Position numbers and translations under genes: made by a program | The notes under the pieces: model-generated | What the model was told of the DNA's origin: nothing | The model's input: only the letters and a program-made list of their open reading frames with translations | The model's database searches: none | In this document: positions 55,335 through 64,000 of the stretch, piece after piece | Numbering within the stretch: position 1 is the stretch's first letter | Layout of the letters: each line of letters begins with the position of its first letter | Source of the DNA: Paracoccus yibinensis | GTDB taxonomy: Bacteria > Pseudomonadota > Alphaproteobacteria > Rhodobacterales > Rhodobacteraceae | Length of the DNA: 64,000 bases | Assembly (NCBI RefSeq): GCF_030846195.1 | Contig: NZ_JAVCWH010000003.1 | Coordinates: 576,095-640,094, forward strand | Reading direction: 5' to 3'

Positions 55335-55771
55335 CAGGCGGCAGGAAGGGTCAGCGACCCGTCAGGGGACAGCGGCCAGAAGGGATTGGTCGCGATTTCC
55401 CAGACATGGCCGTCGGGATCGGCGAAATAGCCGGAATAGCCGCCCCAGAAAACCTTCTCGGGCCGCTTCAGGACCGCCGCGCCCGCATCCACCGCCGCCT
55501 GGAAGACCGTATCGGTTTCGGCGTCGTCGGCGCAGTTCTGCGCCAAGGTGATCGCCCCGGTGCCCAGACGCGCGCCGGGCCGCCCCTGGTCGGTGGCAAG
55601 ATCGGCCAGCCCGAACAGGGCCAGCACCGCGCCGTTCATCTGATAGAAGGTCACGCCCGGTTGCGAACTGCCATGCGGCATCCAGCCCCAGGTTTCATAG
55701 AACCGCCGCGCGCGGTCCATGTCGGCCACGCCCAGCGTGACAAGCGTGATGCGTTGGCGGGTCAGGGACAT
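55334..55771 (-). CDS. VOC family (glyoxalase-like) protein
   Basis: 145 residues of the vicinal oxygen chelate fold: ITLVTLGVADMDRARRFYET at the start and GGYSGYFADPDGHVWEIA near the end, the latter typical of glyoxalase/bleomycin-resistance proteins. Metal ligands and substrate are uncertain. GGAGG precedes the ATG, so it may have its own start of translation even inside the series. recO follows with a four-base overlap. Confidence 0.88.
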   Translation of the reverse strand: MSLTRQRITLVTLGVADMDRARRFYETWGWMPHGSSQPGVTFYQMNGAVLALFGLADLATDQGRPGARLGTGAITLAQNCADDAETDTVFQAAVDAGAAVLKRPEKVFWGGYSGYFADPDGHVWEIATNPFWPLSPDGSLTLPAA

Positions 55772-55822
55772 GGAACCTCCGGTGACCTGGCCAGCTTGGC
55801 ACGCGGGCAAGGCCGTGCCAAG

Positions 55823-56746
55823 TCAGGTCATCGCCCGCCGCCGCGCCCCTGCCCCGCGCAGCATCGACAGTGTATAGATCACCAGGGCCGCCCAGATCAT
55901 CGGGAAGGCGATCATCTGCGCCGTGCCGAAGGGTTCGCCAAAGATCAGCACCGCGGTCAGGAAGATCATGGTGGGCGCGATGTATTGCAGGATGCCGATG
56001 GTGGACAGCCGCAGCTGCTTGGCCGCCGTCGCATAGCAGATCAGCGGCACGGCCGTCACCGGGCCGCAGCCGATCAGCAGCAGCGTGTCCCATGTGCTGC
56101 CGGCGGCGAAATGCGACTGGCCGCTGACCGTCAGCCAGATCACATAAGCCAGGGCCAGCGGCGCCAGCAGCAGAACCTCCAGCGTGAATCCCTGGGTCGG
56201 ACCCAGCGGCAGGCTTTTCTTGCAATAGGCATAGAAGCCCCAGGTCAGCATCAGCCCGATCGCGACCAGCGGCAGACGCCCCAGTTGCACCGTCAGCACC
56301 ACCACCGCAAGCGAGGCAAGCGCGATCGCCACCATCTGCGCCCGGTTCAGGCGTTCGCGCAGCAGCGTGGCCCCCATCAGGATGCTGAACAGCGGGTTGA
56401 TGTAGTATCCAAGCGCCGCGTCAAGTGCGTGATTGTTGCCCACCGCCCAGACATAGATCATCCAGTTCACGGAAATCAGCGCAGCGGTGATCAGCGCCAT
56501 GCCCAGAAGGCGCGGCTGGCGCAGCGCCGCCATCACCTCGGCCGACCGGCGCTGCCAGATCAGGACCGCAAGCGCGATGGGCAGGGACCACAGGACCCGA
56601 TGGGCGATGACCTCGGACGGGGGGACATGGGCCAGCTGCTTCATGAACAGCGGCAGAAAGCCCCACATCACATAGGTCGCAATGGCCAGGATCAGGCCCG
56701 GCAGGGAATCACCCGAGGGGGTCGCGTTTCTCATGCCTGATTGCAT
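55823..56746 (-). CDS. rarD: RarD family EamA transporter
   Basis: 307 residues with ten membrane helices in two EamA repeats. The RarD pattern is clear: YVMWGFLPLFMKQLAHVPPSE, HRVLWSLP, NWMIYVWAVGNNHALDAALGYYINPLF. Predicted drug/metabolite exporter with unknown substrate; the name comes from chloramphenicol resistance work. Possible starts are TTG 56755, ATG 56746 and ATG 56734; none has a strong ribosome site. It lies in the series between DUF1491 and the VOC gene. Confidence 0.88.
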   Translation of the reverse strand: MQSGMRNATPSGDSLPGLILAIATYVMWGFLPLFMKQLAHVPPSEVIAHRVLWSLPIALAVLIWQRRSAEVMAALRQPRLLGMALITAALISVNWMIYVWAVGNNHALDAALGYYINPLFSILMGATLLRERLNRAQMVAIALASLAVVVLTVQLGRLPLVAIGLMLTWGFYAYCKKSLPLGPTQGFTLEVLLLAPLALAYVIWLTVSGQSHFAAGSTWDTLLLIGCGPVTAVPLICYATAAKQLRLSTIGILQYIAPTMIFLTAVLIFGEPFGTAQMIAFPMIWAALVIYTLSMLRGAGARRRAMT

Positions 56747-56776
56747 AGGCTGCAACAGCGGCCCGCGCCAGATGGA

Positions 56777-57112
56777 TCACGCAAGCCCCGCTTCGTCCAG
56801 AAGCGTGCGCCCGTCCCGGCTCTCGATCTCGACAACCCACAGGTCGGGATCGAAGCCGCGCTGCCGGGCAATGGCCTGATCGACCTCGCGTTCAGGGCCT
56901 TGCGCGATGACCTGCCATGGGCGGCTGTCGGTGTCGAAGTCCCACTCGCGGCCGTAAAGCGCGGCAGTGCCGTCCAGATGCGCGCATTTCACCAGCACCG
57001 CGCCCGCCGTCCCGTCGCCCCGTGCGGTCACATAGGCGGGGATGTTCGCCAGCCCCAGGCGCGCCAGATAGGCCGAAACCCAGATGCCCGTCGCCAGCCG
57101 GGCTTCAGGCAT
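56777..57112 (-). CDS. DUF1491 family protein
   Basis: 111 residues: RLATGIWVSAYLARLGLANIPAYVTARG, then GAVLVKCAHLDGTAALYGRE, and a C-terminus with DPDLWVVEIESRDGRTLL. This matches DUF1491, an alphaproteobacterial family of unknown function usually found beside era and recO. The ATG at 57112 overlaps the era stop by eight bases, so it is coupled to era. Confidence 0.85.
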   Translation of the reverse strand: MPEARLATGIWVSAYLARLGLANIPAYVTARGDGTAGAVLVKCAHLDGTAALYGREWDFDTDSRPWQVIAQGPEREVDQAIARQRGFDPDLWVVEIESRDGRTLLDEAGLA

Positions 57113-58043
57113 CGCCGTCGCGGAAGTCGAGCCCCATTTCGTTGTAACGCTCGGCCTCGTCCAGCCAGTTCTCGCGCACCTTCACCTGCAGGAACAGATG
57201 GACGCGGCGGCCCATGAATTCTTCCAGTTCGGCCCGGGCAGCCTGGCCCACGGCCTTGATCGTCTCGCCGCCCTTGCCCAGGACAATGCCCTTGTGGCCG
57301 GGACGCGCGACATAGACGACCTGATCGACGCGTGCCGACCCGTCCTTGCGCTCCTCCCAGGCCTCGGTTTCCACCGTCAGCTGATAGGGGATTTCCTCGT
57401 GCAGGCGCAGGGTCAGCTTTTCGCGGGTGATTTCGGCCGCGATCATGCGCATCGGCAGGTCGGCGATCTGGTCCTCGGGGTAGAGCCAAGGGCTTTCCGG
57501 CAAGGTCTCGGCCAGCCAGTCGCGCAACTGGTCGCAGCCATAGCCCTTTTCGGCGCTGATCATGAAGGTCTGCACAAAGGGGAAGGCCGCGTTCAGTTCA
57601 GCCGACAGCGCCAGCAGGGTTTCGGCCTTCACGCGGTCGATCTTGTTGATGACCAGCCCCACGGGCGTCTGGCTGTCCAGGCCCTTCAGGGATTCGATGA
57701 TGGCCTTGGCGCCTTCGGTCAACCCGCGATGCGCCTCGACCAGCAGCAGGATGATGTCGGCGTCCGCCGCCCCGCCCCAGGCGGCCTTGACCATGGACCG
57801 GTCCAGGCGGCGGCGCGGGCGGAAGATGCCGGGCGTGTCCACGAAGACGATCTGCGCCGCGTCATGGATCGCGATGCCGCGGATGCGGGCGCGGGTGGTC
57901 TGCACCTTGTGGGTGACGATGCTGACCTTGGCCCCGACCATCTGGTTCAGAAGCGTGGACTTCCCGGCATTGGGTTCGCCGATCAGGGCGACGAAGCCCG
58001 CGCGGGTCTGGCCTTCGGGATGGGTGATGTCGGTATCGGTCAT
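57105..58043 (-). CDS. era: GTPase Era
   Basis: Ribosome-assembly GTPase that binds 16S rRNA near its 3' end. 312 residues: G1 [10 protein letters not shown]3 DTPGI, G4 NKID, and SAEKGYG for G5; the C-terminal KH domain has [15 protein letters not shown]. The start ATG 58043 overlaps the rnc stop in ATGA. rnc-era coupling is conserved widely, since both act on rRNA. Confidence 0.97.
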   Translation of the reverse strand: MTDTDITHPEGQTRAGFVALIGEPNAGKSTLLNQMVGAKVSIVTHKVQTTRARIRGIAIHDAAQIVFVDTPGIFRPRRRLDRSMVKAAWGGAADADIILLLVEAHRGLTEGAKAIIESLKGLDSQTPVGLVINKIDRVKAETLLALSAELNAAFPFVQTFMISAEKGYGCDQLRDWLAETLPESPWLYPEDQIADLPMRMIAAEITREKLTLRLHEEIPYQLTVETEAWEERKDGSARVDQVVYVARPGHKGIVLGKGGETIKAVGQAARAELEEFMGRRVHLFLQVKVRENWLDEAERYNEMGLDFRDGDA

Positions 58044-58729
58044 GCGCGGCCCTCCAGCCGGTCCAGCAGCGCCTGCGCGGCGGCCTGTTCGATGCTGCGT
58101 TTCGTGCCCGCGCCCTTGGCCTGTGCCTGTTGCCCGTCGGCCAGGCGCGCGGTGATCAGGAAGATCGGCGCGTGATCCGGGCCGCTGCGTTCGGTTTGTT
58201 CATAGACGGGCGGAGGCATCCCGTTGGCCTGCGCCCATTCCTGAAGCGCGGTCTTGGCGTCGCGGGGATCGTCCTCCAGCGTGTCCAGCCGGTCGGCCCA
58301 AAGCCGCAGCACGACCCGGCGCGCCGCCTCGAAGCCCGCGTCAAGATAGATCGCCGCCAGCACGGCCTCCATCGCGTCGGCCAGCAGCGCCTCTTTCCGG
58401 CGGCCGCCCGACATCATCTCGGACCGGCCCAGCTTCAGCACCTCGCCCAAGCCGATGTGGCGGGCGATGGCCGCGCAGGTTTCGCCGCGCACAAGGGCGT
58501 TGTAGCGGGGGGCAAGCTGGCCCTCGCTTGCAGACTTGTCGGCGTCGAACAGCGCCTCGGCCATGACCAGCCCCAACACCCGGTCGCCCAGGAATTCCAG
58601 CCGCTGGTTGTCGGGCCGGGTCGCACTGGCGATGGAGCCATGCGTCAGGGCGCGCACCAGAAGTTCGGGACGCGCGAAGTCGTGCCCCAGCCGGGCCATG
58701 AAGGCGCGGATGTCGGCGCCCGGTTTCAC
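58040..58729 (-). CDS. rnc: Ribonuclease III
   Basis: Double-strand-specific endonuclease for rRNA and mRNA processing. 229 residues: catalytic signature [18 protein letters not shown], later acidic residues in [18 protein letters not shown], and a C-terminal double-stranded RNA-binding domain ([15 protein letters not shown]). The GTG start at 58729 overlaps the lepB stop (GTGA). Confidence 0.97.
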   Translation of the reverse strand: MKPGADIRAFMARLGHDFARPELLVRALTHGSIASATRPDNQRLEFLGDRVLGLVMAEALFDADKSASEGQLAPRYNALVRGETCAAIARHIGLGEVLKLGRSEMMSGGRRKEALLADAMEAVLAAIYLDAGFEAARRVVLRLWADRLDTLEDDPRDAKTALQEWAQANGMPPPVYEQTERSGPDHAPIFLITARLADGQQAQAKGAGTKRSIEQAAAQALLDRLEGRA

Positions 58730-59520
58730 TCCACCGCCTTGAAGAAGCGGTCGGCCCGCCAGGTCCAGAAATACAGAAGCGACCGGCCTGCAGAAGAGAA
58801 CATGATCCGGTCGGCCCGCCCGATCAGGTATTCGGCGGGCACGAAGCCAAGGCCGCCGATTTCCTGCGGGAAACGCGAATCCTCGGAATTGTCGCGGTTG
58901 TCGCCCATGAAGAAATACTGACCCTCGGGGACCGTGAAGGTCGGCGTGTCGTCGGCGAAGGACCCGTCGGTGATATTGAGGATATCATGGCTGCGTCCGC
59001 CCGGCAGGGTTTCGGTGAAGCGCTGCTTGATGCACTGACCGCCCTCGGGCACCGGGTCGTTGACGCAGCGCGGGATCAGCCCCTGCGGTCCCTGCTGTTC
59101 CTTGATCTCGACAAAATCGCCGGCCGGGGTGACGGGCACTTCCTCGCCGTTGATCCACAACCGGCCGTCGCGCATCTGGACGGTGTCGCCCGGCAGGCCG
59201 ATCAGCCGCTTGATGAAATCGACGCCGCGCGTCGGGTGGCGGAACACCACCACATCGCCGCGTTCGGGTTCCGACCCCAGGATGCGGCCGCTGATCGGGC
59301 AGATCGAGAAGGGGCAGGAATACCGGGAATAGCCATAAGCCATCTTGTTGACGAACAGGAAGTCGCCGATCAGCAGCGTGTCCTTCATCGACCCGGACGG
59401 AATCCAGAAGGGCTGGAAGAACAGCGTGCGGAAGATGCCCGCGATGACAAGCGCCCAGAACACGGTCTTGACCGTTTCCCAGATGCCTTCCTTTTTCTTG
59501 CCCGCCGTGCTGTCGGCCAT
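58726..59520 (-). CDS. lepB: Signal peptidase I
   Basis: Inner-membrane protease that removes signal peptides. 264 residues. One membrane helix at about 17-35, then [10 protein letters not shown] with catalytic Ser44 and [12 protein letters not shown] with the general base Lys104; [11 protein letters not shown] follows near the C-terminus. The start at ATG 59520 has GAAGGA seven bases upstream and is preferred over ATG 59538. It has an insert with cysteines ([12 protein letters not shown]) after the Ser box. Confidence 0.96.
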   Translation of the reverse strand: MADSTAGKKKEGIWETVKTVFWALVIAGIFRTLFFQPFWIPSGSMKDTLLIGDFLFVNKMAYGYSRYSCPFSICPISGRILGSEPERGDVVVFRHPTRGVDFIKRLIGLPGDTVQMRDGRLWINGEEVPVTPAGDFVEIKEQQGPQGLIPRCVNDPVPEGGQCIKQRFTETLPGGRSHDILNITDGSFADDTPTFTVPEGQYFFMGDNRDNSEDSRFPQEIGGLGFVPAEYLIGRADRIMFSSAGRSLLYFWTWRADRFFKAVE

Positions 59521-59593
59521 GATGTCGTCCTTCGTCAACTTGCGCGGGCGAATGGCCGCTTCGCGCGTTCTAGGCCATTGGCGGGACGCAAAG

Positions 59594-60004
59594 TCAAGGT
59601 TGCGGCGTGCCGGGCCGCGCCTCGATCACCACGAAAGCCTGTGCCCAGGGATGATCGTCGGTCAAGGTGACGTGAACGATGGCATGATGGCCCGGCGGAG
59701 TCATCGCAGCCAGCCGGTCGGCGGCCCATCCGGTCAGTTCCATCACAGGCTGCCCCGATCGCAGGTTGCTGACCGCCATGTCGCGCCAGCTGATGCCCAT
59801 CGCAAGCCCGGTGCCAAGCGCCTTGCTGCATGCCTCCTTCGCGGCCCAGCGTTTGGCCAGCGTCCCCGCCTCATCCTTGCGGCGCGCGGCCTTGGCTAGT
59901 TCGGTGGGCGTGAAGACGCGGGTGCGGAAGCGGTCGCCGAAACGGTCCAGCGTGCCCGCGATGCGGTCGATATTGGCAAGGTCGGTGCCGATGCCGAGGA
60001 TCAT
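59594..60004 (-). CDS. acpS: Holo-[acyl-carrier-protein] synthase
   Basis: Transfers 4'-phosphopantetheine from CoA to acyl carrier protein. 136 residues: [15 protein letters not shown] with the metal-binding aspartate, RVFTPTE, and [16 protein letters not shown] with the second metal glutamate. ATG 60004 overlaps the stop of the nuclease-like gene in ATGA. lepB begins 73 bases further on, the largest gap in this part of the series. Confidence 0.96.
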   Translation of the reverse strand: MILGIGTDLANIDRIAGTLDRFGDRFRTRVFTPTELAKAARRKDEAGTLAKRWAAKEACSKALGTGLAMGISWRDMAVSNLRSGQPVMELTGWAADRLAAMTPPGHHAIVHVTLTDDHPWAQAFVVIEARPGTPQP

Positions 60005-60432
60005 TGTCTTACTGCTTTGATCTCAAAGAAGGGAACAAGGAAGTCTTCGGCCCAGGAAGGAAGCCTTGCCCAGCTACGAATGCCCTGGTCCTGCCAGAAA
60101 GTTCTGGTCTCATCCATCAGGTTCCGTGTGCGCACCCAATCCAGCAGCGCGTCGTGAGGATAAACAAAGATTCGCTCACCGTCGCGAAAGGCGATGTGCA
60201 GGCCCTTTCCCAAGTATTTCCGATCAAGCACCATCCGTGCCTTCAACTGCACCCGCAGAATCGTCGCGCCGTCGATATGGCAGGCGATGAAGTCGGCCCC
60301 CTGCCAATCGTCGCTGAGCCACATGGAGTGGAAGCCGTAATCTGCCAGCCGCGCCGCAATCTTGTGAAAGTTGTGCAATTCCTTCTGTCGGGCGTTCAGC
60401 TTGTGATAGTCGACATGTCGGAAGTCATTCAC
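60001..60432 (-). CDS. Hypothetical protein with PD-(D/E)XK-like motif
   Basis: 143 residues. I do not recognise a named family. The centre resembles a PD-(D/E)XK nuclease core: [15 protein letters not shown] (aspartate 47), a strand, then [10 protein letters not shown] with Gln-Leu-Lys at 62-64, followed by [12 protein letters not shown]. The N-terminus has [17 protein letters not shown]. The C-terminus is rich in Trp and Phe. GTG 60432 overlaps the pdxJ stop by eight bases and the TGA overlaps acpS, so it is fixed in the operon. Nuclease activity is an inference from a short motif only. Confidence 0.7.
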   Translation of the reverse strand: MNDFRHVDYHKLNARQKELHNFHKIAARLADYGFHSMWLSDDWQGADFIACHIDGATILRVQLKARMVLDRKYLGKGLHIAFRDGERIFVYPHDALLDWVRTRNLMDETRTFWQDQGIRSWARLPSWAEDFLVPFFEIKAVRQ

Positions 60433-61162
60433 GCTGCGCCTCGTCCATGCAGCGCCGCATCTGGCGGATCGCACCGCCAAGACCGATAAAGACGGACTCC
60501 GCGATCAGGAAATGGCCGATGTTCAGTTCCTTGACCTGCGGGATGGCGGCGATGGGTCCAACCGTGTCGAAGGTCAGGCCGTGGCCCGCGTGAACCTCCA
60601 GCCCCAGGCCGTCGGCCAGCCGCGCCCCTTCGACCAGACCCGCCAGTTCGGCATCGCGTTCGGCGTGACGGCCTTCGGTGTCCAGGTCGCAATAGGCGCC
60701 GGTGTGCAGTTCCACCACCGCCGCGCCGATGCGGGCGGCGGCTTCGATCTGGGCGGGGTCATGGCCGATGAACAGCGACACGCGGCAGCCCGCCTCGCGC
60801 AGGGGGGCGATGAAGTCGGCCAGCATCGCCTCGTTTCCCGCCACGTCCAGGCCTCCTTCCGTGGTGCGTTCCTCGCGCTTTTCGGGGACGATGCAGACAG
60901 CATGGGGGCGGTGGCGCAGAGCAATCGCCTGCATCTCCGCCGTGGCGGCCATTTCCAGGTTCAGGGGCAGCGTCAGGTTCGCCATCAGCGCGTCGATGTC
61001 GGCATCGCTGATATGGCGGCGATCCTCTCGCAGATGGGCGGTAATGCCGTCGGCGCCCGCCTCCTCGGCCAGGCGGGCGGCGCGCAGCGGGTCGGGCCAG
61101 GGCGTGCCGCGCGCGTTGCGGATGGTTGCGACGTGATCGATGTTGACGCCCAGACGCAGCAT
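60425..61162 (-). CDS. pdxJ: Pyridoxine 5'-phosphate synthase
   Basis: Closes the pyridine ring of vitamin B6 from deoxyxylulose phosphate and 3-hydroxy-1-aminoacetone phosphate. 245 residues, TIM barrel: [18 protein letters not shown] at the start, [21 protein letters not shown] and [12 protein letters not shown]. Start ATG 61162 matches the family. It is 29 bases after the ispE stop, and both consume products of the deoxyxylulose route. Confidence 0.96.
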   Translation of the reverse strand: MLRLGVNIDHVATIRNARGTPWPDPLRAARLAEEAGADGITAHLREDRRHISDADIDALMANLTLPLNLEMAATAEMQAIALRHRPHAVCIVPEKREERTTEGGLDVAGNEAMLADFIAPLREAGCRVSLFIGHDPAQIEAAARIGAAVVELHTGAYCDLDTEGRHAERDAELAGLVEGARLADGLGLEVHAGHGLTFDTVGPIAAIPQVKELNIGHFLIAESVFIGLGGAIRQMRRCMDEAQRE

Positions 61163-61191
61163 GGTTCCCCCAAAGGCAGTTTCGCGCCAGT

Positions 61192-62016
61192 CTAGCGGGG
61201 CGTCAGGGGGGGCGCCAGTTCCGTCGCGGCCGCCCACCAGCCATGCTGTTTCAATGCGCTGGCGGCAATTTCGGCACGGTTCGCGCTGTCATAAAAGCCA
61301 AAGCAGGTGGCCCCCGATCCCGACATGCGGACGAAAGCGGCGCCCGTGGCGCGCAGGGCGTCCAGCACCTGCCCGATGACTGGGGCGACCGACAGGGCGG
61401 CAGGTTCCAGGTCGTTGCGCGTCTGCGCCAGCCAGCCCGCCAGGTCGGCAAGCCCGGCAAAGCGCGGGATGGGGGGCAGGCCCGGATTGTTCCGCCGCGC
61501 CATCGCGGCAAAGACCTGGGGCGTCGAAACGGCCACGCCGGGATTGACAAGCACCAGCGACACCTGCGGCAAGGGGTCCAGGGGGGTGACGATTTCCCCG
61601 ACGCCCTGCATCCGCGCGGGGCTGGATGCCAGGCAGACCGGCACATCCGCCCCCAGCCGTTCCGTGCCTGTGGGAAGCGCATGCCCCATGCGCACCAGCC
61701 CCCGCAGCACGGCGGCCGCATCCGCCGATCCTCCGCCGATGCCCGAGGCCACCGGCAGGTTCTTGGTCAGCCGGATCGCGGCTGCCGCCCCGGCCAGGCG
61801 CGCCGCGCGCAGGCAGAGGTTGTCGTCACTGACCGGCAAACCCGCCGCGAACGGTCCTTCGATCCGCAGGGACAAGGGTCCTGGTTCCAGCACGACCATG
61901 TCGCCCAGACCCGCGAAAGCCACCAGCGAATCCAGCAGGTGATAGCCGTCGGCACGGCGGCCGGTCACATGCAGCGCAAGGTTCAGCTTGGCCGGCGCAG
62001 CCTCAAGGATGGGCAT
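61192..62016 (-). CDS. ispE: 4-diphosphocytidyl-2-C-methyl-D-erythritol kinase
   Basis: GHMP kinase of the methylerythritol phosphate pathway to isoprenoids. 274 residues: [20 protein letters not shown] at the start, [15 protein letters not shown] as the ATP loop, and [12 protein letters not shown] near the end. It supplies precursors to the prenyl synthase at 35520. It starts three bases after the TPR gene stop, so the two are probably co-transcribed. Confidence 0.95.
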   Translation of the reverse strand: MPILEAAPAKLNLALHVTGRRADGYHLLDSLVAFAGLGDMVVLEPGPLSLRIEGPFAAGLPVSDDNLCLRAARLAGAAAAIRLTKNLPVASGIGGGSADAAAVLRGLVRMGHALPTGTERLGADVPVCLASSPARMQGVGEIVTPLDPLPQVSLVLVNPGVAVSTPQVFAAMARRNNPGLPPIPRFAGLADLAGWLAQTRNDLEPAALSVAPVIGQVLDALRATGAAFVRMSGSGATCFGFYDSANRAEIAASALKQHGWWAAATELAPPLTPR

Positions 62017-62019
62017 GAA

Positions 62020-63825
62020 TCAGTTGTTCGCCGCGGCCTGCGGGGCGGGCGCCGGGGCATCGACGGGGGCTGCTGCTTCCTCGGCCAGCACGGCGTCAAG
62101 GCCCCGCTCCAGTTTGGCGCGGATGCGGGCGGGATCGACATCGTCCGTCTCGGTCGGGTCCAGCGACAGCGCACGCTGCCACTGGATCTCGGCCTCGCGG
62201 TGGCGGCCCACCTTCCAATAGATGTCGCCCAGGTGGTCATTGACCAGAGGATCCTGCGACATGGTCAGGATCGCACGTTCCATTGGCGCGACCGCCTCGT
62301 CATAGCGGCCCAGTCGGTAATAGGCCCAGGCCAGCGAATCAAGGATATAGCCGTCGTCGGGCGAAAGCTGCACCGCCTTCTGGATCATATCCAAGGCACG
62401 ATCCAGATTTTCGTTCCGGTCGATCCAGCTGTAGCCCAGGTAGTTCAGAAGGCTGGCCTGGTCCGGGCGGATTTCGAGGGCGGCCAGGAAATCGGCCTCG
62501 GCCCGGTCGAACTGGCCGGACCGTTCCAGGGCAATGCCGCGCGCATAAAGCGGGAACCACCGGGCATCCGCCGGGGCGTCTTCCAACATTGCCAAGGCCT
62601 TGTCATAGGCGGGCACGGCCTGGGCGAATTTTTCCTGCTGGCGCAAAAGGTCGCCCAGCGCGATCCAGGCCTGTGGCAGGTCGGGATAGGCGGCCGTCAG
62701 GGACAGCGCGGCCTTGCCTGCCTCATCGGTGCGTCCGGCGCGCGACAGGGTGTCGATGCGCGACAGCTCGGCGGCGGGACGCATCTGTCCCATCCGGCGC
62801 AGGGCATCATACTCGGGTTCGGCCAGGTCGAACTGCTGGCGCTCCTGAAGGATCTGGGCGACCATCAGCCGCGCCTCGGCGGTGTCGGGCGACAGCCAGG
62901 CGGCCAGCCGGGCATGGATCAGCGACAGCGGCTCGGGATCCGGGCTGGACAGCAGGGCCGACGCGAAGGTCAGAAACACCTGCGCAATCCCGTCCGCCGG
63001 GGTCTTGACCACGTCGAAGGCCACCGGCTGGCCCGCCTTGATGCGGTCGCGCAGGGCCAGAAGCTGCGGCTCGGCCTCGACGCCGGGGACGGCTTCGATC
63101 ATGGCCACGGCCTCGTCCCGACGCTCGAGCTGGGTCAGGATCTGGGCGCGGGCGGTGAAGCCCAGGATATGCGCGCCGGTTATGTCGTCGGCCAGCAGCG
63201 CCTCGGCCCCTTCATAGTCGCCGACCAGGGCGCGGGCCAGGGCGAGGTGGTAGTTCACCATCGGCGCGACGCCCTCCAGCTTGGACAGGCGCTCGAATTC
63301 GGCCAGGGCCTCGGATGCCTTGCCCGCGCCCAGAAGCCCCCAGCCCCGCAGCATCCCGGCCAGCAGGTCGGCCTGGGCTTCCGCGTCGGACGGGGTGCCC
63401 ACATCGGCCAGAAGCCCGGCCCAATCGCCGGAATGGACCAGGCTGGCGCGCTGGATCAGGTGCGACAGTTCGGTCGGCTCCCCCTCGGACCCGATGCGGG
63501 CGGCAAGTGCGACGGCGCGGTCGATCTCTCCTGCCGACACCAGGGCGACCAGGGCGCTGTCTTGCAGGAAGCGGTCGTCGGGGTCATGGGCCACCGCCTG
63601 CACGAAGAAACGCGCGGCGGCCTGGAAGTCGTTTTCCACCGTCGCCATGCGCGCGGCCAGGAACGGTCCAGCCAGGCCGAATGTCAGGGGCGCAGGCTGG
63701 GATTGCGCTGCGGCGGTGTCAGGCGTCTCCGCGTCAGGGCGCGGCTCGGGCCGGTCCTGGGCCTGTGCAGGCAGCGACAGGGCCGCCAGAAAGGCGGCGA
63801 TCAGGGCCAGATTCGGGCGGGTCAT
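62020..63825 (-). CDS. Exported tetratricopeptide-repeat protein
   Basis: 601 residues. A Sec signal (RPNLALIAAFLAALSLPAQA) is followed by a Pro/Glu-rich stretch and about ten TPR-like helix pairs, best seen at the C-terminus (DQASLLNYLGYSWIDRNENL, DGYILDSLAWAYYRLGRYDE, VNDHLGDIYWKVGRHREAEI). It ends with a Pro/Ala tail. Likely a periplasmic scaffold; partner unknown. It opens the long series toward recO. ATG 63840 is an alternative start five residues earlier. It usually lies next to ETF-ubiquinone oxidoreductase and ispE in this group. Confidence 0.85.
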   Translation of the reverse strand: MTRPNLALIAAFLAALSLPAQAQDRPEPRPDAETPDTAAAQSQPAPLTFGLAGPFLAARMATVENDFQAAARFFVQAVAHDPDDRFLQDSALVALVSAGEIDRAVALAARIGSEGEPTELSHLIQRASLVHSGDWAGLLADVGTPSDAEAQADLLAGMLRGWGLLGAGKASEALAEFERLSKLEGVAPMVNYHLALARALVGDYEGAEALLADDITGAHILGFTARAQILTQLERRDEAVAMIEAVPGVEAEPQLLALRDRIKAGQPVAFDVVKTPADGIAQVFLTFASALLSSPDPEPLSLIHARLAAWLSPDTAEARLMVAQILQERQQFDLAEPEYDALRRMGQMRPAAELSRIDTLSRAGRTDEAGKAALSLTAAYPDLPQAWIALGDLLRQQEKFAQAVPAYDKALAMLEDAPADARWFPLYARGIALERSGQFDRAEADFLAALEIRPDQASLLNYLGYSWIDRNENLDRALDMIQKAVQLSPDDGYILDSLAWAYYRLGRYDEAVAPMERAILTMSQDPLVNDHLGDIYWKVGRHREAEIQWQRALSLDPTETDDVDPARIRAKLERGLDAVLAEEAAAPVDAPAPAPQAAANN

Positions 63826-63918
63826 TGTCACGGCGTCCATCCCGGAAAGTCACGAAAGCGTTTGCCCGACCCTAACGCGCCGCCGGGCGCGGGGCAACGC
63901 CGCCCCCCGCCCTTCTCA

Positions 63919-64000
63919 TCACATATTCGGGTAATTCGGCCCGTCGCCGCCCTGGGGGGTTGTCCAGACGATGTTCTGGGAGGGGTCCTTGATGTCGCAG
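63919..64000 (-). CDS. Electron transfer flavoprotein-ubiquinone oxidoreductase, C-terminal end
   Basis: The last 26 codons and the TGA of a gene entering from the right. The end CDIKDPSQNIVWTTPQGG followed by GPNYPNM is the conserved C-terminus of ETF-QO, an iron-sulfur flavoprotein that passes electrons from acyl-CoA dehydrogenases via ETF to ubiquinone. Only this fragment can be seen. It is 93 bases before the TPR gene start and could be co-transcribed with it. Confidence 0.85.
   Translation of the reverse strand, partial: CDIKDPSQNIVWTTPQGGDGPNYPNM

Overview
The window is 64 kb of high-GC chromosome with no rRNA, tRNA, insertion sequence, prophage or CRISPR. The protein sequences and gene orders (def-def-fmt; rimP-nusA-ylxR-infB; argH-lptM-lysA; phaA-phaB; recO-era-rnc-lepB-acpS-pdxJ; a methylsuccinyl-CoA dehydrogenase) point to an alphaproteobacterium of the Rhodobacteraceae/Paracoccaceae, most likely Paracoccus or a close relative. 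This is inferred from protein similarity by eye, without a database search or a 16S gene. Almost all of it is ordinary core genome, tightly packed, with many 4-base (ATGA or GTGA) stop/start overlaps.

Layout. 1-3.6 kb: the end of a methyltransferase gene, comF, grxC, a MarR regulator, ubiG and a proline iminopeptidase. 3.6-9.3 kb: the translation/transcription operon rimP-nusA-ylxR-infB with a recognisable promoter, a terminator-like hairpin in the leader and a strong terminator at the end. 9.3-15 kb: a 42-residue protein gene, mutT-argJ-ppiC on the minus strand and secA on the plus strand. 15-21 kb: fmt, a degenerate deformylase paralogue and def; a MalY-type PLP enzyme with an L,D-transpeptidase; accA; an OxyR-like regulator. 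21-32 kb: two small genes, ftsE-ftsX-plsC, a zinc-ribbon protein, a large DUF4175 protein, argH-lptM-lysA, a TlpA-like thioredoxin, tag and an EAL-domain protein. 32-40.6 kb: phaA-phaB, small DUF genes, a tRNA methyltransferase homologue, a polyprenyl diphosphate synthase, amtB and a class A penicillin-binding protein.

40.6-47.7 kb is the most accessory-looking part. An RTX-type secreted protein with an AT-rich, poorly recognisable N-terminal half is separated by the minus-strand pair mlaA-mlaC from a two-gene type I exporter (ABC protein plus HlyD-type adaptor). 47.7-64 kb returns to core genes: rnr, a GNAT acetyltransferase, dapE and a TSUP permease; methylsuccinyl-CoA dehydrogenase; a META-domain lipoprotein; then a long minus-strand series from a TPR protein through ispE, pdxJ, a nuclease-like ORF, acpS, lepB, rnc, era, DUF1491, rarD and a VOC protein to recO. 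The window ends inside the gene for ETF-ubiquinone oxidoreductase.

How the parts fit. phaA and phaB supply 3-hydroxybutyryl-CoA both for polyhydroxybutyrate and for the ethylmalonyl-CoA pathway, in which the methylsuccinyl-CoA dehydrogenase acts; its electrons would pass through ETF to the oxidoreductase at the right edge. dapE and lysA belong to the diaminopimelate/lysine pathway. Four copies of one GC-rich palindromic repeat sit in gaps between genes. Points worth a second look are the leader hairpin before rimP, the deformylase paralogue lacking catalytic residues, the OxyR-like protein without its peroxidatic cysteine, the nuclease-like ORF wedged between pdxJ and acpS, and the RTX/type I secretion locus.
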